NCBI GenBank assembly: GCA_903893565.1
Contig: CAITMU010000101.1
Coordinates: 1-36,273 of the forward strand
Direction of reading: 5' to 3'
Source of the DNA: an uncultured beta proteobacterium
GTDB lineage: Bacteria > Pseudomonadota > Gammaproteobacteria > Burkholderiales > SG8-41
DNA: 36,273 bases
Of the stretch, positions 1 to 8,362 are shown piece by piece. How positions within the stretch are numbered: the first letter of the stretch is position 1; each line of letters starts with the position of its first letter. The translations under genes were made by a program, and so were the position numbers. The notes beneath the pieces were generated by a model, which was not told the origin of the DNA, made no database searches, and worked only from the letters and a program-made list of their open reading frames with translations.

Positions 1-1
1 C

Positions 2-2032
2 AGCGATGCCACGAGTGCTACTGTCACGGGCATGGTGTCGCAAACCAATGCGGGCATCTATACATCTAGCTTAGCTGTCTCTGGCACTATCCTCGCTAAC
101 TACAATACTCCCACTATTACGAATGCGAGTTTTGTGATCTCACCCAAGCCCATTACGATATCCGCAAGTGATCAGACAACTACCAATGGGACTGTTTTTA
201 ATTTAGGCGATAGCGCATTTAAGATTAGTTCTGGAACTTTGATTAACAGTGAGGCTATTAAGAGTGTAATTTTGCAATATAACGGTAGCCCATCCGTCTC
301 AGCTACTGCTGCATCAGGAACATTCGCCAATGCCATTGTTGCCAGTGGTGCTTCGGGTAGTGGTGGATTTCTTGCTAGCAACTATGCAATTACTTACATA
401 AGTGGAAGCTTAGTCATTAATCCTCAGATTGTCACTTATGTATCCGTGGCTACGACATCGTCTGCCGCATCAACCTCAACGAGCTCTTCATCAAGTGCAC
501 CGTCACAGGCTGTTGCCGACTCTGGATCCAATGCCCCTGCTCCCAGTGCTGCAGCTCCCAGTGCATCAGACCCCGGATCCGCAGCCCCTGCTGCTGCCGC
601 CCCTGCTGCTGCCGCCCCTGCTGCTGCCGCAGCTCCTGCTGCCGAAGCCCCTGCTGCCGCTGCTCCAGCTACCGCTGCCGCCCCTGCTCCTGCTGCCGAA
701 GCCCCTGCTGCTGCCGCCGCTCCTGCCGCCGCCGCCCCTGCTGCCGCCGCTGCTCCTGCTGCCGAAGCCCCTGCCGCCGCTCCTGCCGCCGCTGCTCCTG
801 CTGCTGCCGCTGCTGCTCCTGCCGCTGCTGCTCCTGCCGCTGCTGCCGCTGCTCCTGCCGCTGCTCCTGCCGCTGCTCCTGCCGCTGCTCCTGCCGCTGC
901 CGCCCCAGCCCCAGCTGCCGCTCCTGCTGCTGCCGCTGCCCCTAGTTCTGCGGCTCCCAGTGCCAGCGCTCCTGCTGCCTCAGGTTCCAGTGCCTCAAGC
1001 TCTAGCCCTTCAAGCACGGGTAAGGCAGGATCAAAATCTGAAAGTAATGCCAATACTAAGGGGGGCTCTCAAAAAGCTTCTTCTAATTCCAAAGATTCTT
1101 CAGACGCTAAAGATGGCTCAAGTAAATCTGGGGGTAGCAAATCAGGAGACTCCAAATCTAATGCGCCTGGATCCAAATATGTGAGTAAATATGCGGTAAA
1201 GGGTGGTTCTGAAAAAGGCAAATCGAATTCCAAAGATTCTTCAGACGCTAAGGATGGCGCAAATAAATCGGCGGGTAGCAAACCAGGCGACTCCAAGTCA
1301 AATTCGCCTGGATCGAAATACGAAGGAAAATATGCAGCAAAGGGTGGTTCTGAAAAAGGCAAATCGAATTCAAAAGATTCTTCAGACGCTAAGGATGGCG
1401 CAAATAAATCGGCGGGTAGCAAACCAGGTGACTCCAAATCAAATTCGCCCGGATCGAAATATGAAGGAAAATATGCAGCAAAGGGTGGTTCTGAAAAAGG
1501 TAAATCTAATGCAAAAGAATCGTCTGACACGAAGGGTGGAGCCAATAAAGTGGTGAATAAACCCAACTCAGCTAAACCGGATGCTCCGAAGGCGCAATAT
1601 GCAGGTAAATACGCCAATCAAGTCAATCCAGTGATTCCAGTCAATCCAGGTGCTGCCATCGCAGCGCAAGCGTTATTGAATTCTGCTAGACCCGTTACCC
1701 CAATCGCACCAGCCACCCCACCCAAAATTACAGTGACTAAGTATAGTGAAAGAGTTAATACGGTCAGTCAAAAAGAAGACATGGTCAAAAATATTGAATT
1801 TGAGCGTGTTACCAGCACCGTGGTTGCGCCCTTTGCGCCACCGGCGTCTAAGGGGGGGCTAGATTCTTCAGCGCTAATGTACGTAGAGCATGCAGCAGTT
1901 GCTAATGTGGTAGAACCACCGAAAGCCTCTAGCACCCAATCTTCTAAAGTGAAGAATTTAAATAATTATGACACTTATCATGAAACTTCAGACTCTAGTA
2001 GCATGATGTCAGCGCTTAGTGTTTTCTTTTAA
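2..2032 (+). CDS. C-terminal part of a large repeat-rich MBG/YDG-type surface adhesin (5' end outside window)
   Basis: The reading frame is open from base 2, so the gene starts upstream of the window and the ATG at 32 is internal. About 140 residues resemble the beta-rich MBG/YDG repeat modules of filamentous-haemagglutinin-like exoproteins (motifs such as NYAITYISGSLVINP). A low-complexity Ala/Pro region follows at about 540-1000, with some Ser. Next come four 47-residue Lys/Ser/Gly/Asp-rich repeats (141-bp period, 1058-1621) and a unique tail of about 135 residues ending in SVFF. Family knowledge suggests a secreted or surface-anchored protein that spans the cell wall or binds surfaces. The repeats look like a flexible, charged stalk. 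No transport domain is visible in this fragment. Long antisense and shifted ORFs over the Ala/Pro tract are compositional shadows. The adhesin call is inference from module type and architecture. Confidence 0.7.
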   Translation, partial: SDATSATVTGMVSQTNAGIYTSSLAVSGTILANYNTPTITNASFVISPKPITISASDQTTTNGTVFNLGDSAFKISSGTLINSEAIKSVILQYNGSPSVSATAASGTFANAIVASGASGSGGFLASNYAITYISGSLVINPQIVTYVSVATTSSAASTSTSSSSSAPSQAVADSGSNAPAPSAAAPSASDPGSAAPAAAAPAAAAPAAAAAPAAEAPAAAAPATAAAPAPAAEAPAAAAAPAAAAPAAAAAPAAEAPAAAPAAAAPAAAAAAPAAAAPAAAAAAPAAAPAAAPAAAPAAAAPAPAAAPAAAAAPSSAAPSASAPAASGSSASSSSPSSTGKAGSKSESNANTKGGSQKASSNSKDSSDAKDGSSKSGGSKSGDSKSNAPGSKYVSKYAVKGGSEKGKSNSKDSSDAKDGANKSAGSKPGDSKSNSPGSKYEGKYAAKGGSEKGKSNSKDSSDAKDGANKSAGSKPGDSKSNSPGSKYEGKYAAKGGSEKGKSNAKESSDTKGGANKVVNKPNSAKPDAPKAQYAGKYANQVNPVIPVNPGAAIAAQALLNSARPVTPIAPATPPKITVTKYSERVNTVSQKEDMVKNIEFERVTSTVVAPFAPPASKGGLDSSALMYVEHAAVANVVEPPKASSTQSSKVKNLNNYDTYHETSDSSSMMSALSVFF
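1058..1621 (+). repeat. Four tandem 141-bp in-frame repeats inside the adhesin gene
   Basis: Copies begin at 1058, 1199, 1340 and 1481, each encoding 47 residues that start KGGS and contain a KYA motif near the end. Copies 2 and 3 are almost identical at the base level, and copies 1 and 4 have diverged. This implies recent duplication by recombination or slippage. The period is a multiple of three, so copy-number changes keep the frame. Confidence 0.9.
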
Positions 2033-2070
2033 TCGCCATAAAAATATATTTTTCTTTAAGGGTATTTGAC

Positions 2071-2835
2071 ATGATTTCTTTTCTTATTAATCTTCCTGAC
2101 ATTCAACTTTTCGTTGTTATCATGGCAAGCAGCCTCTTGCTGACAACGATCATTCCTTATTTCATTCGCTTTAAATTTAAGCTTAATCCGAGTGAAGATA
2201 TGGCCAAAGGTGCGGACGATGCTTTTAGGTTAGTGTGTTCAATGGCGCTGGTTGTTTGTATTTTCTCATTACTACGGGTCCAAGGGGACCATCGAAACGC
2301 AGAGGATTTTGTCACGAAAGAGGCATCATTAATTCATAAACTCGATGGTGCTTATTCAAGCTTTGGGGGGCCAGAAGCCGAAGAATTACGTGGGGATTTA
2401 ATAAGCTATGTGAAGTCAGTGGCTAAGGATGAGTGGCCTTTGCTTGAAGTTGGCAAAGAAAGCGAAACCACGGCAAATTTAGTCGCAGATTTGACACAGG
2501 GTAGCCGGTTATTAATCCCCAAAAATGCCATTCAACAGATGGCACGTGTAGAAATTAATGTCAGTTTAAATCAACTCGTTGATGTGAGACACGCACGTCT
2601 GACCGCTGGCAAAATACATTTACCCGAATTTCTTGTTTTAGCCATAGTATTGATTGTTGGGCTATTAGTTGTTTTAGGTTGGTTTCTCAATCCGATAAAA
2701 AGAATGCTTTTCTTTGTCGGTGGTACAACGCTGGGATTTGCGCTCTTATGTACTTTATTGATTCAATTTGGGGAGGTTTATATTGGCTACAATAAGGTGA
2801 CTCCCGATGAGATTTTGAAGGCAATTAATCTGTAG
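2071..2835 (+). CDS. DUF4239-type integral membrane protein
   Basis: A 254-residue protein with hydrophobic segments at about 10-32, 52-68, 189-210 and 213-232. The soluble part between segments 2 and 3 carries the acidic/charged stretch typical of DUF4239 proteins (bestrophin-like in topology; function unknown). The motifs EASLIHKLDGAY and ELRGDLISYVKSV match the family's usual 'E-A..L..L...' helix after the second membrane segment. The gene starts 38 bp after the adhesin stop and may be read from the same transcript. An RBS-like AAGGG lies 5-10 bases before the ATG. A very short membrane ORF follows 11 bp after its stop. The family call rests on recognisable pattern and length; no biochemical role can be assigned. 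Confidence 0.65.
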   Translation: MISFLINLPDIQLFVVIMASSLLLTTIIPYFIRFKFKLNPSEDMAKGADDAFRLVCSMALVVCIFSLLRVQGDHRNAEDFVTKEASLIHKLDGAYSSFGGPEAEELRGDLISYVKSVAKDEWPLLEVGKESETTANLVADLTQGSRLLIPKNAIQQMARVEINVSLNQLVDVRHARLTAGKIHLPEFLVLAIVLIVGLLVVLGWFLNPIKRMLFFVGGTTLGFALLCTLLIQFGEVYIGYNKVTPDEILKAINL

Positions 2836-2846
2836 GGAGGGGCTAA

Positions 2847-2990
2847 ATGCATATAGAAAGGCCTATAGTTATGCAGTCCACTTTTAGCCCAATAGATATT
2901 TTATTCAATGTAGTGGGTCTGCCCGTTTTCTTGGTTCATTACCTTTTTAATTTCTTCCTTTTTAAGGAGTATCTAGGATTGAAGTTCTAA
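2847..2990 (+). CDS. Probable 47-residue hydrophobic membrane peptide
   Basis: ATG at 2847 follows a good Shine-Dalgarno (GGGAGG, 2835-2840) with a suitable spacer and lies 11 bp after the DUF4239 stop. The product is 47 residues. It has a polar N-terminus (MHIERPIVMQ) and then a strongly hydrophobic, Phe-rich stretch (about residues 16-39) ending KEYLGLKF. Length, one membrane span and coupling to an upstream membrane protein suggest a small accessory membrane protein. I recognise no family. It could be chance, but the combined RBS, spacing and hydrophobic profile argue for a real gene. Confidence 0.5.
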   Translation: MHIERPIVMQSTFSPIDILFNVVGLPVFLVHYLFNFFLFKEYLGLKF

Positions 2991-3312
2991 AAAACTAAGA
3001 TGCGTAGAAATGACGAAATTTTTTAGAGCCTAAAAAGGCATGGCCAGCACTGCTGACGACCTCTAAGATTGCGAGGGGTGGCCCGCCATTGAGCGCTTGT
3101 CACAACTCGGATTTGCAACAATTGATTAAAATTCAACACCTACTTCTAAAGCGTCTATTGAGTTTTTGTTTCGGCTTTCTATGCTAGCCGTCGATTTTTA
3201 ATTTGTTGCGAGTGTTTAATCGATTACTTTAGTTTCAGCGCATAGATCTTGGATGGATGGCGGCGCATTAGTTTTCCTCCCTCCCCGTGCCTCAATCCAT
3301 CATAAGGCCGAA

Positions 3313-3352
3313 GACTGTCAGTCGGGGTTGCGGCGCAAGCGCAACTCGCCCC
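3313..3352. repeat. Adjacent inverted repeats (possible structured RNA)
   Basis: GACTG-T-CAGTC (3313-3323) is directly followed by GGGGTTGCG (3324-3332). Its partner arm is CGCAAC plus CCCC (3340-3345 and 3349-3352), with a three-base bulge TCG. This makes a 10-base-pair stem with loop 3333-3339. It is the most GC-rich spot of an otherwise AT-rich gene-free stretch. It could be folded RNA or a DNA binding site. Confidence 0.45.
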
Positions 3353-3513
3353 ACACTTCTTTGTCTTTTTAAGCGAAGTCTCTGAGGCAACGCTCTACAT
3401 TTTCAATCCCTTCTGCTTAATCGACTGAATATAAAACGAAGCGTCAATATCAATGGCCATCAGTTCTTTTTTCCTTCTTTTATCTACTAAAGACCTCAGG
3501 CTTGTGGTTTTAG

Positions 3514-3549
3514 CCCTCGTCATAAAATTCATAATAGAGGGATTTTTTT
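3514..3549 (+). terminator. Terminator-like hairpin within the gene-free stretch
   Basis: CCCTC (3514-3518) pairs with GAGGG (3537-3541), followed by A and seven T. The loop is long (18 nt), so the hairpin is weaker than a classical intrinsic terminator. No gene precedes it within 500 bp, so it could end an untranslated RNA or a long 3' tail of the 2071-2990 transcript. Confidence 0.4.
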
Positions 3550-3873
3550 AAGCCTTAAGATTCTTCTCGTATTGACCCTGCAAGCCATTAAAAGACTTTA
3601 ATTCAGTATTTGTCAGCAATGACAATCATTGGTGAATTAGACTAATTTCCAAGTAACCAACCTTCTTGATTTTTTTATATCACTTTCAATATTGGTCTTT
3701 ATCGATTCGTAGTCATGATGTGTTGTTTTCATCAAAATTCCTGTGGAAAAAAAGTCATCTTCCCTTATCCCTGCAAGATGATAAAACCCTGAATTTTCTT
3801 TTGTTGATGTTCGTTAAGAGATTTCGAATTTTTTAAAACATCCTTTTTTAAATAAACCCCAGGATCATTCTTT

Positions 3874-4569
3874 ATGGGCTCAAATTACCGATATACGTTA
3901 AAAAACCTAATCAATGTATTGATGGTAGGGTTTTTGATTTTTAGTTGGTGTGTTCATGCGCAAACCAATAATAGTCAAGGTGTAGAAAGACAAACGGATA
4001 AAGGATGTAAATTTGTGGATTATTCTTACCTGTCCGCAAGCTTTACAAAATCGACTTCACTATCATTGGCTCAATGGAGTGGTGAGTGTTTAAATGGCTA
4101 TGTTCACGGGTTTGGAACGTTGATATCGAAATCCCTGAAAGATCAAAAACAACTCTTTACCACGACCTATTATCGAGAGGGTTTGAAAAATGGGGATGGA
4201 GAAGAAATCGTAATATCGCCCCATCAAAAGTCTTTTTTTCAGGGTAGATGGAAGGACGGGCTTCCTCTTTATGGCGCGTTTGATCTTGAGATGAAAAACG
4301 GGAAGGGATTTTCTTATCAAGGCCCTTTCAAAGAGGGGAAATTTGAGGGTCAGGGTGAATTGATATTTAAAAATGGCCCCCGATATATTGGAGAATTTAA
4401 AGAAGGATTTTTTAATGGCCAGGGAGAACTCACCTGGCAAGGTGCATCCTATGTGCGAGGTCCTTTGAGTGGGAAGTTAGATCCAAAGACCCTCTCTTCC
4501 CCTTTTCGAGCGTTTGGATATACGGGCTTTTTTTTGAATGGAAAAATCTACCAATTGGCTTTTCAATGA
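3874..4569 (+). CDS. Secreted MORN-repeat protein
   Basis: 231 residues. An N-terminal hydrophobic segment (about residues 11-29) ending in VHA|Q looks like a Sec signal peptide, so the protein is probably periplasmic or exported. MORN-like units (Y.G.F..G...G.G.L pattern) are visible at about 68-83, 99-112, 122-136, 148-163 (YQGPFKEGKFEGQGEL) and 171-186 (YIGEFKEGFFNGQGEL). MORN repeats form beta-hairpin scaffolds; in bacteria their partners are mostly unknown. The gene stands alone, with a long AT-rich leader and a terminator overlapping its stop codon, so it looks monocistronic. The sequence does not show what it binds. Confidence 0.75.
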   Translation: MGSNYRYTLKNLINVLMVGFLIFSWCVHAQTNNSQGVERQTDKGCKFVDYSYLSASFTKSTSLSLAQWSGECLNGYVHGFGTLISKSLKDQKQLFTTTYYREGLKNGDGEEIVISPHQKSFFQGRWKDGLPLYGAFDLEMKNGKGFSYQGPFKEGKFEGQGELIFKNGPRYIGEFKEGFFNGQGELTWQGASYVRGPLSGKLDPKTLSSPFRAFGYTGFFLNGKIYQLAFQ

Positions 4570-4597
4570 TTTCCCCCATAAAGGGGAGGTCATTTTT
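4568..4597 (+). terminator. Intrinsic terminator of the MORN gene
   Basis: GATTTCCCC (4568-4576) pairs with GGGGAGGTC (4583-4591), including two G-U pairs, around a short loop. The stem is followed by A and seven T. The stem begins inside the TGA stop codon. Confidence 0.7.
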
Positions 4598-4748
4598 TTA
4601 TCTTACTTGGGGATAATCTTTTTTGACAAAAGTAGTGGTTAAGCTTGGCACTCTACTCAATCCTCCCTTGCCTGAGGCGATGGGATTCTCGAAAAATGGA
4701 TTGATTTTTTTAATGCTTTAGCCTTAGCCCTTAGCCCTTTACCTATCC

Positions 4749-5432
4749 TTAACCCACGTCGGTATCCGTCGAACTTGCCCCATCATCGCCAGCCATATAG
4801 TTGTTAGAATCATCGTTCTGATAATTAGTCGACGGTTCGTTGTAGGCTTGAAGACTCGGGTCCGTGGAGTTTGAATTGTTGTTGTTATTGTTATTGTTGT
4901 AACCGGAATCGGAAAAGTTGTTGTTGTTTTGATGATGCCCCATCATGCCTTGAATCCCTTGATACAACAAGGAGCCTGCCACTACCCCAGCTGCTGTGGT
5001 GGCGATACTGGTGAGCATGCCCGATCCCCAGGAGCTGGGTTGAGTCTGAGCATAATTCATCGGCTGCTGATAGTAACCGGGCGCAGGTTGAGGGAAATTT
5101 CGATTAACGGATTGAGCTTGGGGACTGCTTGAGAGCTTATTGGCGCTCGGTGTTTGCCCCCAGCTATAAGCGGAGCCTGGGTTTAGAAAACCGCTAGGAT
5201 TTTTTGTCTGTAGGGCATCTATTTCAGCTTGTTGTTTGGTCAATTGTACCTGGGCGGCCTTTAAGGCTAGATCTAGCCCCATGGCTCTTTGCACTAGGAG
5301 ATAAAGGGCTTCGGGTTGGCGTTCAGCCGCCGCTTTGATTGCGTTGTCGGCTTCGAGGTCTTTGGCGCCGGTTTGGGCTTGGGTGAGCTGCAGTAAAAAC
5401 TGATTGAGTTGATCACTTTCCTGAGGGGTCAA
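4749..5432 (-). CDS. DUF2076 family protein with Asn-rich tail
   Basis: 227 residues beginning TPQESDQLNQFL. This is the typical DUF2076 start (M.P.E...L..F...L), a family of proteobacterial proteins of unknown, possibly periplasmic, role. Residues 1-75 are helical with likely coiled coil (TKQQAEIDALQ). The middle is Pro/Gln/Ser-rich. A small hydrophobic glycine-zipper-like segment lies near 140-165 (TAAGVVAGSLLYQG), then a His/Asn tract including eight consecutive Asn, and an acidic C-terminus. The start is a TTG (5430-5432), preferred because AAGGAG lies eight bases upstream and no ATG is in frame nearby. The gene runs in the same direction as the CMD-like gene upstream but is separated by about 195 bp. 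Confidence 0.75.
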   Translation of the reverse strand: MTPQESDQLNQFLLQLTQAQTGAKDLEADNAIKAAAERQPEALYLLVQRAMGLDLALKAAQVQLTKQQAEIDALQTKNPSGFLNPGSAYSWGQTPSANKLSSSPQAQSVNRNFPQPAPGYYQQPMNYAQTQPSSWGSGMLTSIATTAAGVVAGSLLYQGIQGMMGHHQNNNNFSDSGYNNNNNNNNSNSTDPSLQAYNEPSTNYQNDDSNNYMAGDDGASSTDTDVG

Positions 5433-5628
5433 TTGTATTTCTCCTTAAGGGTTAAACTGAAATGAGATTACGTGGGGCGTTCAAGAAATGGAAAGCTTTT
5501 TCATTTTGCCAATGCCGAGGCTTTAGGGGAGTGCTTTTTTTGACCAGTTGACTGTGATGTGGGGATGGTGAATTGAAAAAACAAGGGTATTGACGTTTAT
5601 TGCAAAAATAATTCTTTCAGCAATTCGC

Positions 5629-6840
5629 TTAAAGATCGACCAGACTGGGGTTTGAGGGTGGGGCAAGCGTAAAAGCATTGGCAAGTAAACTCATCATCAC
5701 ATAATAGCCTAATGTAGCTGCTATTTGTATGCAGACGCTTTTGCCAAACTGTTTAAGCAGTTTTTCGTACAACTGCGCACTTACATGATGGTTTCCTCGG
5801 AGAAGGTGGTAGCAATAGTCCGTAGCCAGTTGTTCGGATGGGCAAAGCCTATTAAGGGGCTTACCACACTCTAAAGCGTCTATGGTTTCTGGGCTAAGAG
5901 TGGAGGCTTTAGCGCCTGCAAGGTGAGCCTGCCAAGTATAGGTGCAGTCCAGTTCTCGGGCCGCTAAGAGTCCAATCAAATGATGGATTGCTGAGGGTAT
6001 CGGGCTTTCGAATAGGAAAAATTCTCCGATGTGGGCAATCCGAGCGGCCATATCGGGGCTGTGGAGCAGGAGAGCGAAAGCCGGGGAGATGAACCCGCGG
6101 GTGAGTACAATCCGATCCAGGAAATGTTGATCCCCCCCTTTGAGGTCTTGATGGTTCGTCAGCAGTGTAAGTCTTGCTGTGGTTTGTAGAATCGGATCCG
6201 ATAAGGGTTTTAGGCTTGCCGTGACCGATCTTTCTATAGATCTAGCAGGTGGCACAATAAGAGGGGAAAAGGATTTTCGAAGTTTTTTTTGTGCGTCAGT
6301 AATCTCACTCTCAAAGGCATTAAGGGGCAGTGCAATCATGGTGAAATAGCCCAGGGTCAACACTAATTCCACTACGCCTTGTGGACCAAAGCGTGCGATT
6401 AGGGCATCAAAGATTTCCTGAGATAATTGATGATCGTTACTCATCAGTTGTTGGCAAGCACAACAGATGAGACTTTCCTCTTCGTTTAGCATAAGAAGCG
6501 GTTGGTTTTCTCGTATAGCCTCTGCCGTATCAGGATGGACCCCGGCTTCCAATGCCCAATTCACCCAGGCAGCCCATTCATAGGGTGCATCAAGGGCACG
6601 CGATCCGATCAAGGAGATAAAAGCCCTAACTCTTAAGGGTATTAGGGACTCATCGGCTTGCCCACGAGAATGAAAGTAATGTCCTAGATGGGCGTAACGA
6701 GCGCATAGTTCAGGACTGCTATGCATTAACACCAGAAAAGGTCCGCTGATAGGGCGGCGTCGGATAGCGCTAACCGCATTAAAAAAACGTTGCTGATCGG
6801 CAGGCAGGGATGATTCAGAGAAGGGGGGGAGTCTATTCAT
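5629..6840 (-). CDS. Double-domain carboxymuconolactone-decarboxylase-like protein
   Basis: 403 residues from the chosen ATG at 6840 (MNRLPPFSES). Longer forms start at an ATG at 6888 or a TTG at 6894, and none has a clear RBS. Two CMD-like halves are visible: residues about 30-180 and 245-395. Each shows the family's 'GPF..LMHSPEL..R...LG..' opening (SGPFLVLMHSSPEL; SPAFALLLHSPDM), the 'Y.W' helix and the closing 'FG...V.....LGYY.M...LNAF'. The second half keeps a His after the Tyr-Trp motif (YTWQAHLAG); the first has YEWAAWVN without it. Single-domain members act in protocatechuate catabolism or as peroxidase-related proteins. The fused, partly degenerate form suggests an intramolecular dimer. 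Exact substrate unknown. Confidence 0.7.
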   Translation of the reverse strand: MNRLPPFSESSLPADQQRFFNAVSAIRRRPISGPFLVLMHSSPELCARYAHLGHYFHSRGQADESLIPLRVRAFISLIGSRALDAPYEWAAWVNWALEAGVHPDTAEAIRENQPLLMLNEEESLICCACQQLMSNDHQLSQEIFDALIARFGPQGVVELVLTLGYFTMIALPLNAFESEITDAQKKLRKSFSPLIVPPARSIERSVTASLKPLSDPILQTTARLTLLTNHQDLKGGDQHFLDRIVLTRGFISPAFALLLHSPDMAARIAHIGEFFLFESPIPSAIHHLIGLLAARELDCTYTWQAHLAGAKASTLSPETIDALECGKPLNRLCPSEQLATDYCYHLLRGNHHVSAQLYEKLLKQFGKSVCIQIAATLGYYVMMSLLANAFTLAPPSNPSLVDL

Positions 6841-7187
6841 GGGATTTAAAATGTGATTAAACGCAAGAGCTAGTCTAAAAGCCCTCATTAACAAGAAATC
6901 TACAATGAAAGACCCTGCTAAAAAAGCAAATTGTTTGAGTGGTTAGTTATACACTAGTTAAGATCGATCCAGCATTGGTGCAGGGTGAAGTATCGGGCAA
7001 AAAGATCCACAGACGCCCCCTTTTCATCTTTGAGGCGAGCGGCATTAAACAAAGTGGTAGTCTAGCCTTAAATTAGCGATCAAAAATATTGGTTAGCGCG
7101 GTGATTGTGAGGCAGACTTTTGTTTTTACAGATTAAAAATTTTTATCCACAAAGGCGTATCTTTCATCTACAAAAAAAGGGGGGGGG
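6841..7187. other. Divergent intergenic region ending in an A7-G9 homopolymer
   Basis: Separates the minus-strand CMD-like gene from the plus-strand hydrolase and should hold both promoters. No clear sigma-70 boxes could be assigned. The only marked feature is the homopolymeric run at 7172-7187. Confidence 0.5.
7172..7187 (+). promoter_or_regulatory. A7-G9 tract directly before the ATG (RBS region)
   Basis: Seven A (7172-7178) are followed by nine G (7179-7187), touching the ATG at 7188. The G run must serve as the Shine-Dalgarno element, so a one- or two-base change in its length would shift its effective distance to the start codon. Confidence 0.55.
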
Positions 7188-8354
7188 ATGTTTAAGTTTA
7201 ATAAAAAAATAAGTCCGTCTTATGGCGGCTGGTTCCGGTGGATGGGTGTGGTAGCCTTTATTTTACTGGGAGGGTGTCAGGTATTGGAGCGAGGAGGGCC
7301 CGCTGCGTTAAATGAGGCGATTCAGCAGGGGTATTTTTTTGTGGGAGGGCGCTATATTGCCACGGCAGCGGGGCCTCTTATGGAAAGGCAAATGTATGTC
7401 GAGACTTGGCGCCCAACGCATGTGACCCAACCCTATCCGATTGTGATGATTCATGGGGCAGCCCAAACCGGAACGAATTTCACAGGCACTCCCGATGGGC
7501 GTATGGGTTGGGCTGAATATTTTGCTCGTCGAGGGTATGCGGTTTATGTCGTGGATCAACCCGCACGGGGGCGCTCAGCTTATCAAGAAGGCATGGGCAA
7601 GCAGATTCGTTTTTCAGCTAAACAGCTGGCCGAACGTTTTACGGCGACTGCAAAATACAACCTATGGCCACAAGCTCAATTACATACGCAGTGGCCCGGT
7701 GAGGGCCCCCACCGAGGAGAAGCCGGAGATGAAGTATTTGATCAGTTCTATGCCTCTCAGGTGCCCTACATCGGCGCTAACAATGTTTCAGAACTTTTAA
7801 TACGCGAAGCCGGGGCAGCCTTATTGGATAAAATCGGTGCCGCCATTATTTTGACTCACTCTCAATCGGGGGCTTTTGGTTGGATTATTGCCGATGCTAG
7901 GCCTCACCTAGTCAAAGCCATTGTGGCGGCTGAACCCACTGGACCACCTTTTGAGAATACAGTTTTTGGCACTACACCGGCCCGTCCTTGGGGAATCACC
8001 GAGACGCCCATGGCTTATGTCCCTGCGATCACAGATCCGAAACAACTTCAAGTAATCACCGAGCCAAAAGCGGACGGATTAGATTTGGCCCCTTGTAAAC
8101 TTCAAGGCGGAGTGGTGCACCAATTGCTCGGGTTACAAAAAAAACCGATCCTCATTTTTACGAGCGAAGCCTCCTATCACGCCGTCTATGATCATTGCAC
8201 CGCTAAATATATTCATCAGGCAGGCGGTGATGTTCAGTTTGTACGTTTACCTGAGGTGGGCATTCGGGGTAATGGTCATATGGTGATGATCGAAAAAAAC
8301 AATCTTGAGATTGCGGCTTTCGTTCAGCGCTGGGTGGAGAAAAATGTAAAGTAA
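7188..8354 (+). CDS. Lipoprotein alpha/beta hydrolase (esterase-like)
   Basis: 388 residues. The basic N-terminus and hydrophobic segment end in a lipobox, LGGC at 27-30, so the mature protein should be lipid-anchored. Alpha/beta-hydrolase landmarks: HGAAQTG (oxyanion region, from His89), nucleophile Ser227 in THSQSGA, and likely catalytic His364 in GNGHMVMIE. The acid residue is not certain (around the TSEASYH segment). The family includes secreted carboxyl esterases of unknown substrate. The neighbour downstream (gap 174 bp) is a Bug receptor, so it may release a carboxylate for uptake; that is inference. The start is chosen for the complete signal sequence. Confidence 0.75.
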   Translation: MFKFNKKISPSYGGWFRWMGVVAFILLGGCQVLERGGPAALNEAIQQGYFFVGGRYIATAAGPLMERQMYVETWRPTHVTQPYPIVMIHGAAQTGTNFTGTPDGRMGWAEYFARRGYAVYVVDQPARGRSAYQEGMGKQIRFSAKQLAERFTATAKYNLWPQAQLHTQWPGEGPHRGEAGDEVFDQFYASQVPYIGANNVSELLIREAGAALLDKIGAAIILTHSQSGAFGWIIADARPHLVKAIVAAEPTGPPFENTVFGTTPARPWGITETPMAYVPAITDPKQLQVITEPKADGLDLAPCKLQGGVVHQLLGLQKKPILIFTSEASYHAVYDHCTAKYIHQAGGDVQFVRLPEVGIRGNGHMVMIEKNNLEIAAFVQRWVEKNVK

Positions 8355-8362
8355 GAAAAAAA

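Larger units (their letters stand above)
2991..3873. other. 883-bp gene-free stretch with dyads and a terminator-like hairpin
   Basis: No convincing coding frame on either strand. It holds a palindrome at 3313-3323, a GC-rich stem at 3324-3352 and a hairpin followed by a T-tract at 3514-3549. The part from 3550 to 3873 is AT-rich and presumably carries the promoter of the MORN gene, though I cannot pick a convincing -35/-10 pair. Confidence 0.6.

Noticed and set aside
436..1053. 205-codon antisense ORF and a 251-codon shifted plus-strand ORF over the adhesin
   Set aside because: Both are products of the repetitive GCT/GCC/CCT composition; no RBS and no recognisable protein.
4717..4737. TTAGCC(C) heptamer-like repeats
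   Set aside because: Only two exact copies plus one imperfect one; too few to call more than local low complexity.
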